A stretch of DNA of 64,000 nt from Macrocybe gigantea (taxonomy: Eukaryota > Basidiomycota > Agaricomycetes > Agaricales > Callistosporiaceae). This document shows, in pieces, positions 50,183 to 63,519 of this stretch. The DNA is taken from positions 1 to 64,000 of the forward strand of contig SJRY01000233.1 in assembly GCA_011319805.1 (NCBI GenBank), written 5' to 3'. Position 1 is the stretch's first letter. Every line of letters begins with the position of its first letter. Made by a program: the position numbers and the translations under genes. Below the pieces are notes generated by a model. It was not told where the DNA came from and made no database searches. It was given only the letters and a program-made list of their open reading frames with translations.

Positions 50183-51536
50183 ATGGGTGGAGGCGACTTG
50201 AATATGAAGAAGTCCTGGCACCCGCTCCTGCTGAAAAACCAGGAGCGGGTGTGGCTCGAGGAAAAGAAAGCCGTATGTCTGTTGTCTATCTTTATGATTT
50301 CTTGTTGCTCATATATTCTGCCTAGTTGGAGGAAAGAAAGAAACTCGAACAGCTTCGCAAGGAAAAGGAAGAGGAGCGACAGCTCCAAGAGCTCCAGCGT
50401 CTACAAGAAGAGCAAACGGGGAAAAAACGTACAGAGAAGTTGGAATGGATGTACACTACGCCAGCAACAGGGACGAGTCAGAATCCAAATGACCTCGAAG
50501 ATTACCTCCTCGGTAAGAAGCGAGTGGATAAAATTCTGACAGGAGATGAGAATGCCAAGGTAGGTATATTGATACTGCTGTCCTTGACTCATGCTTAGCC
50601 CCCGGCCCTAGATTGGCGCTTCTCACAAAAATTTCATCGCCGTACAGAATGCCAACAGTGTTCGCGATATAGCTGCGAAGATACGAGAGGATCCCTTATT
50701 GGCTATCAAGCAGCAGGAGCAAGCTGCATATCATGCCCTGATGACCAATCCCCTTCGTCTCGAGAATTGCAAGAACGGACTGGTGTCAAGACAAAAAGGA
50801 GCAAAGAAGAAAAAAGACGTGAGAAGGAGGAGCGAAAAAAGCGAAAACATGAGCACAAGCATGAGAAGGACAGGTATTCGGAGAGTCCTGACTTCAGGAG
50901 TGTTTCTCGCTCACCGAATTCACACCCTCGTCGATCTCGCTCTCCTGAGCGTCGTTCGCGCTACAATGACAGTGACGATTATCGCCCCAGGTCGCCTTCT
51001 AGACGACATCGACGCGATTCAAGTCCGCGCCGCAGCTACATCTCTTCTCGCAGCCCAGCGCGGCGCGATCGAATAGACGACGGGCGGAGCCAATGGCCTC
51101 GCTCCGACGAGTCTGACGACAATAATCTGTATCGTCGGCACAACGACTTTCATGCGTCCGGTTCTGGAAGCCGGAGGGCTGAAGATGCTACCTATGCAGA
51201 CCGGTACCGGCACAGGGATAGACGCAGTCGCTCTCCTCTTCCCCGCAGGCTGACCAACGATACGTCTGAGAGGCGAAATTCGGTTGATGATCGGGCCGCG
51301 CGATTAGCAGCCATGACCGCGAACGCGTCTGCTATGACTGTCGAACGTCAAGAAAGATTGACAGCACTGTTAGAGAAGGAGAAAGCAGAACTTGAGGCAG
51401 AGGAGCGGAGCGAGCGAAGAGCAAAGGAATGGGCAACTTCCTGAATCATGAACAGAAGAAGGTCTTTGGTGGCTCAGGCGGACTCGAAGAGAGAATACGG
51501 AGAGGAAGAGGCGGTCTGGTGCTCGACAAGGACTGA
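50183..51536 (+). CDS. CWC25: Pre-mRNA splicing factor CWC25
   Basis: It starts [20 protein letters not shown] and continues with [20 protein letters not shown] and the block [14 protein letters not shown], all characteristic of CWC25, which joins the spliceosome at the first catalytic step. A coiled N-terminal third is followed by an RS-like region rich in Arg, Ser and Asp (about 50880-51250). The conserved end ([30 protein letters not shown]) is reached only if one base is added near 51428; another is missing near 50761. Two introns are visible at the 5' end. Confidence 0.92.
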
Positions 51537-51652
51537 TGGTATGTACAGTATAATGTTGTGTAAACTATGATAATATGCATGGACAGTGATCGGAGTATAA
51601 GCCTGTCATTATTTTTCAAGTCTCCAGCCTGCTTCTTCTCTTCACTTCACTT

Positions 51653-53621
51653 ATGCCTCCTCGCCGCGTCCTTCGCAAACATCGTAGTCCCTTCTCGTCC
51701 TGTTAGTCCCATCGTAGACGACTTGGAGGCAAGTTATCACTCCATTCTTTGCAATTCACGCCACTCGACAGCGCATATAGTCACCTTTCTTCGACACTGT
51801 GGATGAGCTCCAGCAACATGTAGGTCGCTTTCATATCTTCTTCGCTAGGATAGCTGAGCAATGCGCTGCAGGGCATCAATGTTCAAGACATACTGAAGCT
51901 CAAGGCAAGCCGCTCCCCAGATTGCGCCCATGATTATTTCTCTGGACGCCTGTCTACAGGCCGCAGCAATTAATACCGTTTCCGGAGTCAACATGACGAC
52001 ACGAAGGCAGTTACTGAAAATCAAAGTAGCCTTTCTTTGACTATATGCGCCCGTCATGACATTTGCGCGTGCACAGGGCATGTCAGAAGCAAAGGTTGAA
52101 AAAATAAAGGTCATCTCTGGCCATTCGTCTCGTCTGCCTTCACTTAGAATTGGCATAGGAAGCGGCACACAAAATCCTGGTCAGGGCCTTCCGACGTCGC
52201 TGAATACCCTTCATCTCATACCTTTTCAAGGGCTCGTCGTTTGCGACTGGCGTCGAGGTACAAGATAGACGAAGACGCCTCAACATCATCAGCACTGGTA
52301 GCAAATCCGTAGATGGCATTCTGGGAGGTATTAAACTATACTCCGAACCGCCAATTCGTACCTGAACAAAGACGCAGGCGGTCTGATGTCGCAATCCATA
52401 ACAGAGGGTAAGGGTCGAGCACATCAATGCAGTACCACCTTGAACTGGTTCTTGGTCTTCACAGTCTATGGCGAATTTCGCACTGGCAAAACTCAGCTTG
52501 CGCATACGATGAGTGTTGTCACACAACTTCCGCCAGACATGGGCGGTGCGTCTGGAAAGGTAATGGCAACTGCGATGGGGATGAGTTTACTAGCAGCTAA
52601 CTTCAGGCAAGGTCGCCTATATTGATACGGAAGGTTGTCCACCATTTGCATTTCTCGGCTGATTGGGGAATTCTATGAGTTTTCTATCAGGTACTTTCAG
52701 GCCAGATCGTATTCGCTCCATTGCAGATCGCTTTGGCGTCGATGGTAGCATGGTTCTAGAGAACATCTTATATGGTTCGGACGTGCAACGGAAAACTACA
52801 TGATCTGACTTTTTTTCCCTCAAGCCCGAGCATTCAACAGCGAACACCAGGTCAGAGAGAAGCCTTTGGTTTTCCGCTGACCTCATCATTTGGATCTCCA
52901 GATGGAATTGATTAACGAATGTTCTATTCGGTTTGCGGAAGACAAAGATTTTCGTCTTTTGGTAAATTATTTTCCCAAATTCAACTAATTACTTACTTGC
53001 ATCATAGATTGTTGACAGCATTATGGCCTTGTTCCGCGTTGATTATTCAGGAAGAGGAGAACTGAGTGAGCGACAGCAGAAGGTAATAAAAATTTGTCTT
53101 GAATTTATGATACTCACGATCGATTTAGCTTGCTCAGGTAGAGGAGAGCGAGAGATTGCCTTGATAGCACCAATGCTCATGTTTCATCGCAGATGCTTTC
53201 AAAATTGACAAAACTCTCGGAAGAATATAATGTCTAACTTCGGCGTCATAAAAATTTATCGATTCTCAACCTTCTTTTTTAGGTTGTCGTACTCATTACT
53301 AACCAAGTTCAATGTCAGTTCCCGATTCAGTGACATATAATAGAAGCTGATTCCTTCATCCAAAACTCAGCTGACCCTGGAGCGACCATGACTTTTGTTG
53401 CTGGAGGCGCACTCAAACCCATAGGAGGCCATATTCTTTCCCATGCATCTGCGACAAGAATCTTCCTTCGAAAAGGTAAGATCTTTGTAGTGCGGTACTC
53501 TGTTGTAAAGTCTCTTGCAGGAAGGGCAGAGGAGCGCGTCGCTAAGTTGGTCGACAGTCCCGATAGACCTGAGAGTGAAGCATCCTATAAGCTAGACGAA
53601 GGTGGTTGGGCGGATGTCTGA
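51653..53621 (+). CDS. DMC1: Meiotic recombinase DMC1
   Basis: Exons give a HhH-type N-terminal domain ([36 protein letters not shown]) and a RecA core with Walker A ([17 protein letters not shown]), Walker B ([19 protein letters not shown]) and a C terminus ending [13 protein letters not shown]. The [18 protein letters not shown] block is the DMC1/RAD51 signature, and [18 protein letters not shown] is closer to DMC1 than to RAD51. It forms filaments on resected ends for homologue pairing in meiosis. One intron (51905-51959) uses a GC donor. The first exon (ATG at 51653, [11 protein letters not shown]) is uncertain; the frame changes around 51690. Confidence 0.9.
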
Positions 53622-53648
53622 TGTGTACCTGTATTTTTACAACGCGCT

Positions 53649-55439
53649 ATGCACGTGATGGACGCGTCGAAGGACATTTCAACGTACATCAGTGTCTCGG
53701 CTGCAAATTCAACCATGACGATCACCTTGGACCTCTCACTCGCCAAGTCTGATATCCACGTTCGACGTGCGCTTACTGACCTTTCGTTGTCAGTCGCCAA
53801 ATGCAAGAAGATTGTCGTAGTTACTGGAGCTGGCATTTCGTGTTCATGCGGAATACCAGTACGTTTTTGCATTTGCACGCCTCCACCTTCCGCTGAATTG
53901 CGCTGTATTGTGCGTAGGACTTTCGATCGTCTGACGGCCTATACGGTCTCGTGAAACAAAAGTATCCAGACGTTGTGCTAAAGGGGCGCGACTTATTTGA
54001 CGCCTCATTATTCCGCGACGCCACCTCAACATCGGTTTTCTATTCCTTCATTTCGGAGCTAAAAAAGTCCATCGACTCTGCGACACCTACGCCTACACAT
54101 CATTTTATCAAAACCCTGGATACCAAAAAGAAATTGCTACGCTCTTATACCCAAAACATCGATGGCTTGGAGGAACGTGCAGGGCTGCTGAGCACTTCAA
54201 GCCAAGACGCCAGATCAGACAAGGGCAAGAAGAAGCTCAAAGCTCGGGAGGTGCGGAATGTACAGCTTCATGGCGACATACACCGAGTGCGTTGCCTCGC
54301 GTGTTCGGCAGAGTACCCATGTACGAGAGAACACCTCGACGCTTTCGATAGTGGCACGCCTCCCGACTGTCCCGACTGTCTGTCCGCTGTGCGTTGATAT
54401 CCGTTTTGTTCCAAGATTTTTGCTGACACACGCTTGTGCATAGGTAACGCACGGATTGCGCGGTCTGCGCGACCACTACGCGTCGGAACCCTTCGTCCTG
54501 CAATCGTCCTCTATGACGAGCATCACCCTCTCGGAGACGACATCGGTCTCATCCAGTCCGCTGATCTCATGCAAAAACCGGAAATGCTGATCATCATGGG
54601 CACGTCACTCAAAGTGCACGGCTTGAAGAAGCTTGTGAAGGAGTTTGCGAAAGCCGTTCACGATACGGCACCCCGGGGTACCAAATCACACAAAGGAAGG
54701 GTATTATTTATCAATCGGACGCCGCCAAGCTCAGAGTGGTCGGACGTGATTGACTACCATGTAGCTGGGGATACGGACATATGGGTCACCGCGGTCGTTA
54801 GCGAGTGGAGGAAATGCCGACCCGCAGATTGGGAGGTTCAGAAGACGCTCGTCGACATCGAGGGTAGTAGCGATCACGAGCTGAAACAAGGGTTCAAGGC
54901 GATGAAGCTTTCGTCAGTAACAGATGTTAAGAAAGGTGAGATAAGCAGTGATGTGGCGCCTGGGTCAAGTTAACATTAGTTTTTTTTTTTTTTTTTTTTC
55001 AGTTCCGCGTCGCAAGGTTAGCGCTACGGGTCCTGAAAACGAACGACCTCCGTCTGACCCCGCTGGCGCGGTCGGCGATTCCTCTATGGTTGAAAAAGCA
55101 GCCAAGCCACCACGATCTCCTTCGAAAAGGCAGCATGCGGTATCACACTACGGAAACCTCGAATCGAGCCCAACGAAGAAGCGAATCTCTGCGTCTGGTC
55201 GGGTGATATTGCCAGATGGGGAGAGAAAGCTGTTGTTCACGGAAACCACCAACACGCCTGTGGCGGAGAAGGATGGGGCGGATATGTTCAACGTCCCGAC
55301 GGAGATGGCAGACATGACGGAAAGCAAGAAACCTGTGAGATCAGAGCCCACGTTGGTTCGTTGTCAGCGAAGCGGCGATCCATTGGAAGCTGCAAAACGA
55401 GGCCGCAATTACAGATCTAGGCAAGCCAAGGTGGCTTGA
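53649..55439 (+). CDS. Sirtuin histone deacetylase, HST3/HST4-like
   Basis: The NAD-binding core has VVVTGAGISCSCGIP-DFRSSDGLYG, the catalytic motif TQNIDGLEERAGL and VQLHGDIHRVRC, a CxxC...CxxC zinc site (CLACSAEYPC, CPDCLS), IVLYDEHHPLGD and MGTSLKVHGLKKL. Family resemblance is to nuclear Hst3/Hst4, which remove H3K56 acetylation and protect replicating DNA. The long Lys/Arg-rich C-terminal tail ends KRGRNYRSRQAKVA. Introns include one with a 20-T polypyrimidine tract (about 54980-55000). The start may be 53649 or 53715. Its start codon is only 27 bp past the DMC1 stop on the same strand. Confidence 0.87.
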
Positions 55440-55617
55440 TCAGTTTGTGGCTTGGCTAGTGACCTCGCGCATATATCCGTGCTCCAGTTTTACGACGTCC
55501 TAGTGTATATTGCATATATCGAGCGAGGTGGTGATATGAACAAGTGGTCTAGCTACGTCAGTATATATGAAGGATAAACACCAAGAAAAGTCAGAAAATA
55601 CATGCCAATAAGACCCT

Positions 55618-56307
55618 TCAATCACTAATCAGTTCTGATACACTCCAATCCTCAAAACTTCCGTCAGGAAGATAGCGGCGTATGATGAGGGGTATTTTTC
55701 GTTGCGAGAGCTCTTTGATCGCGATTTGAAGAGCGTCCGTCTCACCGTCCAGGGGTACAAGAACGGGGGCGTTCATGCTATGAGCCCGTGTGATGAGAAT
55801 GGGCATGAGGCATCGAAAACCAGCGACAGTTCACACCTGATCTGCAGGGCTCGCGTACCCAATATTCGAGCGCGCTCGTATTTCGTGAGGTATGGTGTCG
55901 TGACTCTGATTTTATTGGGTTGTCTTTCACCAGTTAATCCTGCTGTGGCGACCGACTCCGTTCCGTTGGCCATCTCCTGGTCGTGGTCTATACCGTTCAC
56001 GCCATTGATCTGGTGGGCGACTTCACCGGCGCCTTCTTCAGCAGTCGCACCGGCCTCTCCTTCCTGAGCCTCCTGAGCAAGAAGGTCGTAGTTCTCGTCC
56101 TAGGAATCGCTCAGCGGCTGTCGACTATGGAGAGAAAATGTTTTCGAAGAAGGGGATCGACGCACAAAAGCATCTTCATTGAAGCTGTGAGGCCAAAACA
56201 AATGAAGCTTTTTTCATCTCGGTGCGGTAAAAGGGCGACACTCACCCTGGACCCTCGTAGTCATAGTCGTCGCCGAGACGACCTCCGCCGATCTCGTCGT
56301 CGGACAT
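55618..56307 (-). CDS. RPB6: RNA polymerase common subunit RPB6 (RPABC2)
   Basis: It begins [18 protein letters not shown] and has an acidic N-terminal tail, then the family core [21 protein letters not shown] joined over an intron to [20 protein letters not shown], and ends [21 protein letters not shown]6 is shared by RNA polymerases I, II and III. It is divergent from the RRM gene. Confidence 0.93.
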
Positions 56308-56841
56308 GATGGATGCTAGATAACGACGATGGACGAGAGGATGCTTTGGATGGGACTTCTTTTGAGAGTGTTCTCACGCTCAGCAACTGTCAACAAGAAC
56401 GCTTTCGGGGCCGGTTCGAGAAGATTTCAAGCGACCGCAATCTATCTCAGATTATCGCCGTGTCACTCTTGGATATGTTGTGGCCGTCGTCGTCGTCGTC
56501 ATCATCGTCGTCGTCGCATGCAATGGGCCATTACTGCTACTACCAGGATATGAAAAAATATATCATATAACCCACAACGACTTGGTCCTTCTACTGCTTA
56601 TGTGCGGTTCGTTTATCCGGCTTGTGCATGTCTTTTTTGCAAATGAAGGAAAGGGACCAGCTGAGGAAACAATCAAACCAGTCAGTCGCTTCGTTGACAT
56701 GACATGAGGCTAGCCAGCTCAGGCGCGCGTCATCTCCGATTCCCTCTTCCTTTGTGACGTCGTCAACTCGGCCAGCGTATTTCACTCCTCGCCCTACTTC
56801 AAACACTTCAACCTACGCATGCACACAAGCCCCCCGCCCAC
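56308..56841. other. Divergent promoter region with a GTC microsatellite
   Basis: Between the starts of RPB6 and the RRM gene. It carries a GTC/ATC trinucleotide run at about 56484-56515 and pyrimidine-rich stretches. No gene seen. Confidence 0.55.
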
Positions 56842-59800
56842 ATGCGCACTTGGGGAACCCGCTTCGATACCCTTCCCTCGTCTCCTCTTCCCCAATCTAC
56901 AACCGACGAAGCCACTCATGACATCTTAAACGCGTCCTGTGTGTCGGACGTGTCCTCCCAACCATTTCTCCACAGGAAGGACAAGATGCCTCACGACGCG
57001 AGCATCTTCGTCGGAAGGCAAGGCATTCTGTCATATTGAACAGTCCAACCTCATTGAACACGCTCCAAGCCTTCCATCTCATGTCAGCCACGCTGAGCTC
57101 AGCCGGTTGCTCTCCATACATCTTTCAGAACATATGGAAATCAAGAGCGTCAAAGTCGTCCAAGACTCCAAAGGTGGCATATGCGCCTTTGTCCAGTGCG
57201 AGGTTCGATTAATCTTTCCCCCCCTTCTTTTCGCTGTCATTTTCATTCGCGTATGTCCGCATACAGGACGCGTCATCCGCAGCAAATCTACTTCAGACCC
57301 TCCATTCTATTCCACAAAAACCACTCCTCGGTCGCATCCTGCGTTACGAGCCAGCTAGAGCATTTAGAACTCTTCTCATCTCTTACCGGTGGGAAAACTG
57401 AATTTTGCTCAATTCGCAAAAAGTCATTTATTCGATCGTTCTAGTACACCTATCCAGTACATCCCATCCAATTTCGTAGAGGGGCACCGTTTCCAGAAGA
57501 AAGGTCAATGTGTCGAGTTAGACCTTCCTTATGCTATGCGTATATGGCGGCCCAAAAATTCTAGGCGCGTATCTCTTATCTTCCTTTACCCCCCTTTTTT
57601 TAGACGCTCTCCTCAGATTTTATTCCATTTTGTATAACGAAGAGGCCCTTGACGCAGAACGTCCTCTCGGGACAAACATGCGTCGGAGAATGCGGGCCTA
57701 TATCTACACCCAGTCTCGTTTGATGCACAAGTCAGTCCAGCTACTGTCATCGTCTATCTTGTCGTTGACGTATGGCGTTCGTGCTATCTCGCATAGACCA
57801 TTGAGACGTTGGCGTCGTATTTTGGTCGCCTGGAATATATTATTCCTTATAACCTACAGGGCCAGAACACAGGTGCAAACAGTCTAATCTTCCTTCTTCT
57901 CATTGTTTTTTCATGGCATGTCCCGAATAGTGAGCGAGGGATCTTCATCCCCGGATGAGCCGCGACTACCATATCCTAGTCCCCATGATGCTCGTAGGTC
58001 GCCATCAATGGATGGCGGCTGCTGGGAGATCAAATGGGATCACCGCGATAACTGTATCAGCGCTCTGACGGTGCGTTATGATCGTAACGCCTGTTGCAAC
58101 GTACTCAGAACGGCTATTCAGACACTCCGTCGGGTACCACATCTCACAGTCACCTGGGCGCATCAGCAACAGACTATATTCGACTCGCGCTTTTCTCGCA
58201 AACGAGTTCGCATTGGAAGCGGCACCGAATATTCCCTGCAGAGTGGTCGAACTCACGGCAATCCATCTGCCTCCATACAACATGATGACTTCATTCGCGA
58301 CTTTCATGACGACGAATTGCCCGATCTCAGTTCCTTGTCGGTGCACCATAGAATCGATTGGTCGGAACAGGACTGTCATTCCTCCGAAGAGACGATAGAT
58401 GACCCGGTCCTTGGTCTCGACGGCCGTCATGCGAAAGGTTGAGATCTGTTTTATATATGCCGGCTCCGATAAGGCTTCTTTTGATTCCTTCATTTCAGAG
58501 AATCTGTCGAATCCAAGGTTGATGAAATGCCTAGCAGAGCTATTACATCCCGAGGGATTGCTCTGGAGACGACCTCCGAACAGGAGATCGAGGTGCCACC
58601 CATGCCTGAATTGGCTATGTCACCCACTACGCCACAAACCGCTGCCTCTCAGGGTCCCGTTACACCGATCAACGACGTCGTCGACGCCAAGTTCGTTGAC
58701 TCGGACGAGAAGAGTCAGCGATTCGTTGTTAATGAATACGGAAGAGAGATTGATCCTTTAACGCTGTTCGTCGGAGGATTGGAAACATTCGGCCCGGGTG
58801 CTTGGGATGAAGAAAAGGTCAAAGGCCATTTTTCCCGCTTCGGAGGTCTGGAAAGCGTTAAACTGGTGCGCCCTTGTGAGTACTACGGGAAGTGCGTGAT
58901 TAGTCCGCACTCGTGCATAACCTCTTTTCTCAGTGAATTCGCATGTGGCGTTCGCCTTCGTGAAGTTTAACAACAGTGACTCCCCAGCTCGCGCCGTTGT
59001 TGAAGAGGTAATACACTTATCTGCTTTCAATATTGCAGCAGGCTGATTCCGTTGTGTAGCACAACCGTGTCTACGAAGGCAGGGCTATGCGAGTCCAGTT
59101 GCGTGAATGCAACCCTCATCGTAGCCATTGGAAATACAATCGTACTCGAGGGCGCGCAAATACACTCAATACCCTCATCAGTACAATCTAGATAGGTCTG
59201 GTGCCGAGAATATGCTTGCGCACCTCCCAGTACCAATTCCGGGTCCTGCGTCTCTCGCTCCTACTTACACTGCGAATGAGCCGACCGTCGAGAACGACAG
59301 GACAAGCCCAGAAGAAAGTAGCCCTGCTGTAGGTGAACCCGAGCACGCTACCGACAATCCACCCACGACGGATTCTTCTCATGATGTTCTTGTCACCCAT
59401 TCGGATAGCCTTCAAAACTGGCATGAAAGTTCAGCCCCGAGCATTGCGCCTACTCCCTCCGTTGGCTCAAGCAGTTCTATTCCGGCTTCTGCTCCTTTTG
59501 GTTTCCAGTTGCCACCAGCACCGGCATACTACGCTCCCTCCCAGTGGATTCAGCCTTTCCCCCACCAAGGATTTTATCCGCTTCAATATTTCGGATATTC
59601 TGCCTATCCGGGCGGTCAGACACCAACTCAAAATGCCTCGGCCACAAACCATAACGCAAATAGCCAAAGCATCACTCACCCTCAATCATCATGGCCTTCT
59701 TCGGGTTACGGGGTAATAGCCCGCTGAATGTGTTTGCTTCTTCTTGCTAACTTTTTTGTTTCCGAACGCCCAGTCCTACATCCCCTACATTGCGCCTCCC

Positions 59801-60385
59801 GCTCGCACGTCGGATGCGGAACAAGCACAATCTACCCAGCATCTAGACAGCCGTGCTCCAGTGGTCCCTACGGGTTTCATTCAGAAAGAACAGGGTACAC
59901 TGATCGCGGTCTACCAACCCGAAGCGTTGGATCAATACATGGCGGGCAACCAGCTCGTCCGGTCCGGCTTTCCCACAACCATGCCCTCTTGGCCACCCTA
60001 TTTACCGCCACAGAACTACCCCATTCCACCTCCGCTGATGCACCGACAACAACCAGCCGTCAGCGGACCGCCTATGAACGCCGGCTGGGTTCCAAATTCA
60101 GGATATTTTCCTCTACCTCAGCCTAACCAAATCTCTACGCAGCCTTTTGCATTAGATTTGCATAAGGGTGGATCGGTTCCTCCCGGTGTGGTGACTCCGC
60201 CCAACGCATACCGACGTTACTCTGCGCGAAAGGACTATCTCAACGGTCACGGGCATGGGAACAAGAATCGCTCTTCCAATAACAAGCTGTTCTGGCCACA
60301 GGCTGCCAACACAGCATGCCAACCTTCTGCTGGGACGTATCCTGGACCGCAGCCTGCGTCGCAAGAAAATGGAGAATGGACTTGA
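56842..60385 (+). CDS. Multi-RRM RNA-binding protein
   Basis: At least two RRM-type blocks are visible. The first has ASIFVG and, past a GC-AG intron (57018-57069), SLPSHVSHAELSRLLSIHL, then GICAFVQCE. The last reads LTLFVGGLETFGPGAWDEEK, HVAFAFVKFNNSDSPARAVV and VYEGRAMRVQLRE. A degenerate middle one may lie around 57480-57900. The C-terminal 400 residues are Pro/Tyr/Gln-rich (GFYPLQYFGYSAYPGGQ) and low in complexity, typical of proteins that condense with RNA. One base is missing near 59158. The alternative start at 56986 (MPHDASIFVG) is possible. Target RNAs are unknown. Confidence 0.83.
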
Positions 60386-60990
60386 CCGCCCCGTATTCTC
60401 GGGTCTCAATGTCTAGATTGGGCAATAATTGGTGGCAAAACGGTCTGTTGGAAATTCCGCGTTTTCTCTACTGACCGTTGTATTATTACGTACTAATGAA
60501 AAGACCAGTCAAAGTGAACGATGTATTCATTTTTGTGAGGTGATTGCTTTGGCGAGCTATTGCGGATATCCGGGGGAAAAAAGAGTAAGATCGTACAGGA
60601 ACTTGAAGTACAAGCATTAAAACAGTCTGGGAGATGTGGGAATGTATGAAGTCCGTAGGGGGATGACGGTAGCTTTTACAGTGTGGAATTATGATCTGGA
60701 AGGCGGGTTGTTTGGGGTGGAAAAAAGGTAACGATGGGGACGATCTGTCCATCTATTAAACATTGGCCATATTCCGAAGTGGAAGCCATCGAGAAGAGGT
60801 ATATGATGCTAATTAAGGTATTCGCGACGAGGGAATGGGGTGACGGCATAATGGCTGGCAAGTAAATCAGGCAACCGGTCTGGGCAGTGATATCAAGAGT
60901 AGGATACTCACGGCATAATTCCATGACGTTCATGATGGCATAAAGGGATTATTAGGAGAGTTGAGAAGGCGAGGGAAAAAAGTGTTTGGA
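60386..60990. other. Convergent intergenic region
   Basis: Lies between the ends of the RRM gene and the disordered RRM-tail gene. Only short open frames without likeness to any family; it probably holds the 3' UTRs and polyadenylation signals of both genes. Confidence 0.5.
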
Positions 60991-62421
60991 TCAATGCTTG
61001 TCTCCGACGTACCACGAAAGCTGGACGCTGCCGACTCCAGCGATGTAAACTCGAGCACGCAAGCGGCACACAGTGTCGGCCACCTCGGCGAGACGGAAAT
61101 GAACGTGCAGGTCGCCATTCGGCATTCTGGTGATTTGGCTGACTTCGCCAAAGCTCTACGCGCGTGTTCATCAGCCTAGCTGCCGAACGAAAAATTTGGG
61201 GGTGACGTTTACCTCACACCATCGCTTGACGCCTTCAAACTTGCGTGCATCGTTATGGCCTACGCCGCTCACGACCAATTTCTTCTTTTTCTTTTGGTTG
61301 CGGGAGCTGATGGAAGGGAAATGAACACGTGAGAGGTGGTTATTGGTCGCGTAAGCGATTTGGGGCCGAGTCGGCGGGGGCTGGGGCTTGACGGAATCTG
61401 GATCGGCCTCGTGCTCATACAGATAGTGCGCATCGTGAGATTGGGGTTGCACAGAGGGGGCTGCAGCTTCCGATGGAAAAGTCGCGGCACAGCTTTCCAG
61501 TTGACGCGCGCTGGTGTCAGAATTCGCTCTGGCGTGCCCCTCGTTTGGCCGGGAACGAGGCCGGAAGGAGCTTGGGGTGCTCGCGGCAGAGCTATTTTTG
61601 AAAATGCTGCCTCTGGAGTAATTTTGGCAGCGAAGGGAGCTCATAAAGTCGGGCTTGGACGAGGCCATGGATTGCTCGCCATAGCTGGTGGTGATGGAGG
61701 TAGACGTGAAGGTATCTGCGGAAGACACGCTAGGACGGGAGGGGGTATATGCTGTATCTGAGGGAACGACCGACGTCTGCGAAGCAGATGATGTTGAAAA
61801 ATGTCCAAGCACGCTCGGGCGCCATCTGGTGGAGAGGGTTGCACCAGGCGAACCGAGAGAAATGTGCGATCGTCGGCTGTGATCAAGAGTCGAGGCGCTG
61901 AAAGACCTTTGGTGCGTCAGAGCGGCATTGGTCTCCTGACTGGGGCTCGGACTGCGACGGGAGCCTCGGGAGAAAAAGGACAGCCGGGAGGCAGGGCGCG
62001 GAGAGGGCGCATCGGACAAGCGAAATGGGATTGGAATGGCGCGAAATGGGGACGGAGCATTGAGAAGCCTCGAAGCACGTCGGGAACGTCTGATGGTCGG
62101 GGTGGAGGTCTGTTTGTTTGACGAGGAGGTTGTTCAACATGACAGGCCGAATGGAGTAGAGCGGGGTCGGATACGCACCTCATCGCGGTTTGAAGGTATG
62201 TCGTCGTCGTCGAGAAGGTCGTAGCCGTTGGTCAGATCGTCATCGCGTGGAAGTACGTCGTGTTGAATGAGGGGGGCTGTTGTGGAAGTAGTAGCCTGGT
62301 CGGTCTGCTGATCTTTTATCCACTTGTCGAGCAGGCTCGAGCGTCGTCGGCGAGGTTGCTGGGGGATTGAACGTGCGCTGAATGGGTCTTCGTCGGGTGT
62401 CGTGTACGGGGTATCATCCAT
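60991..62421 (-). CDS. Disordered protein with a C-terminal RRM-like domain
   Basis: The start MDDTPYTTPDEDPFSARSIP is at 62421. The first 350 residues are Ser/Pro/Arg-rich. The last 75 form an RRM-like fold over an intron (about 61155-61212): KLVVSGVGHNDARKFEGVKR, WCE, SFGEVSQITRMPNGDLHVHF, RVYIAGVGSVQLSWYVGDKH. LVVSGV and DLHVHF fit RNP-2 and RNP-1. A role in RNA binding is inferred; no orthologue recognised. Confidence 0.72.
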
Positions 62422-62519
62422 TGAGGGGGAAGGGGGTCGACAGGACTGGGACCTTTCTTTTTGAGGAGGAAGCGCGTTCGCGTTACTAGACCTGTTTTGG
62501 ACAAAATCTGATTTATTTT

Positions 62520-63393
62520 TTATTTCATCTGGGCCAAAATCCGGGCTAAAATCTCGCCAAACAACTTGCACGATGCTGTCGATCCGTATCTTTCAACAAT
62601 TCCTCCGTCCAACAGTTCGACAAGCTCCGTGTCCACCGGTAGCCGTCCCAGGAATGTTACATCCTCACGCCGTGCAAGCTCTTCACCACCGCCCTGCGAA
62701 AAAATGTTGCTCACTTCCCCACAGCACGGACACGCATACCCGCTCATGTTCTCGATCAGACCCAGCACCGGCAAGTTTACAGCCGAGCAAACGACAGACA
62801 CTTCATAACGTCCATCAGTGCCACCGCTTGAGGAGTCGTCACCACCACGCCGACAAACGAGAGTGGACGGGCGCCACATGCTCCAGCAGCGACAGATGCT
62901 CATCCGATGTACCTATAGAGTTAATGACACCGTTCACTCTTCACGTCATGAATTCTCGCTGAATGAAAATGAGAACCTGGTGGAGTATCCACGACCAGAT
63001 AGTCCAGCTCTCCCCACCGCACATCGCTCAAAAACTGTCTGATCATCGCATTCTTCTTCGGACCGCGCCATACGACCGAGTCACCCTTGTTCTTGACAAG
63101 AAATCCGACACTCATGCATGCAAGCCTGCTTCGGCACCATCGGCATATACAGGGACCCAGCCATCGCTACTCTGGTGGACGCTCTGGTTGTCCACGCCGA
63201 GCATGCGTGGTATTGACGGGCCCGTCAGGTCAATATCTAGGATGCCGACCTTGGCAAGCGGAGACGATGCATGGAGATTAAGAGCGAGCTGCGCAGCGAC
63301 CGACGACTTGCCAACCCCGCCTTTTCCGGAGAGGACGATGATAATGTGTTTTATGGCTTCAAGCCGCCTTGAGACTGGAGTCGATGTCGCCAT
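62520..63393 (-). CDS. CFD1: Cytosolic Fe-S scaffold ATPase CFD1
   Basis: A Walker A/deviant-A motif ([19 protein letters not shown]) opens the protein; [36 protein letters not shown] and the C-terminal cluster site [20 protein letters not shown] follow. CFD1 works with NBP35 as the scaffold that builds 4Fe-4S clusters in the cytosol. It lacks the N-terminal ferredoxin-like Cys cluster of NBP35, which separates the two. Two single-base gaps, near 62848 and 62785, break the frame inside strongly conserved sequence. An intron lies near 62905-62975. Confidence 0.93.
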
Positions 63394-63519
63394 GGCTCGA
63401 AAAACGTCGCGGTCTGAGGTTGGTCATCGTTCGAGATCACATGATGTCATATGATCCATTGTGACTAATCATACAATCTTATCTTATCACACCCTCTGCA
63501 GCTCTGGCTTCATGTTCTG

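Noticed and set aside
54978..55000. Run of about 20 T as a terminator or recombination tract
   Set aside because: It is followed at once by CAG and sits at the 3' end of an intron in the sirtuin gene, so it is a polypyrimidine tract.
56484..56515. GTC trinucleotide run as a CRISPR-like or coding repeat
   Set aside because: It is a plain microsatellite with 3-base units and no spacers, in a promoter gap.
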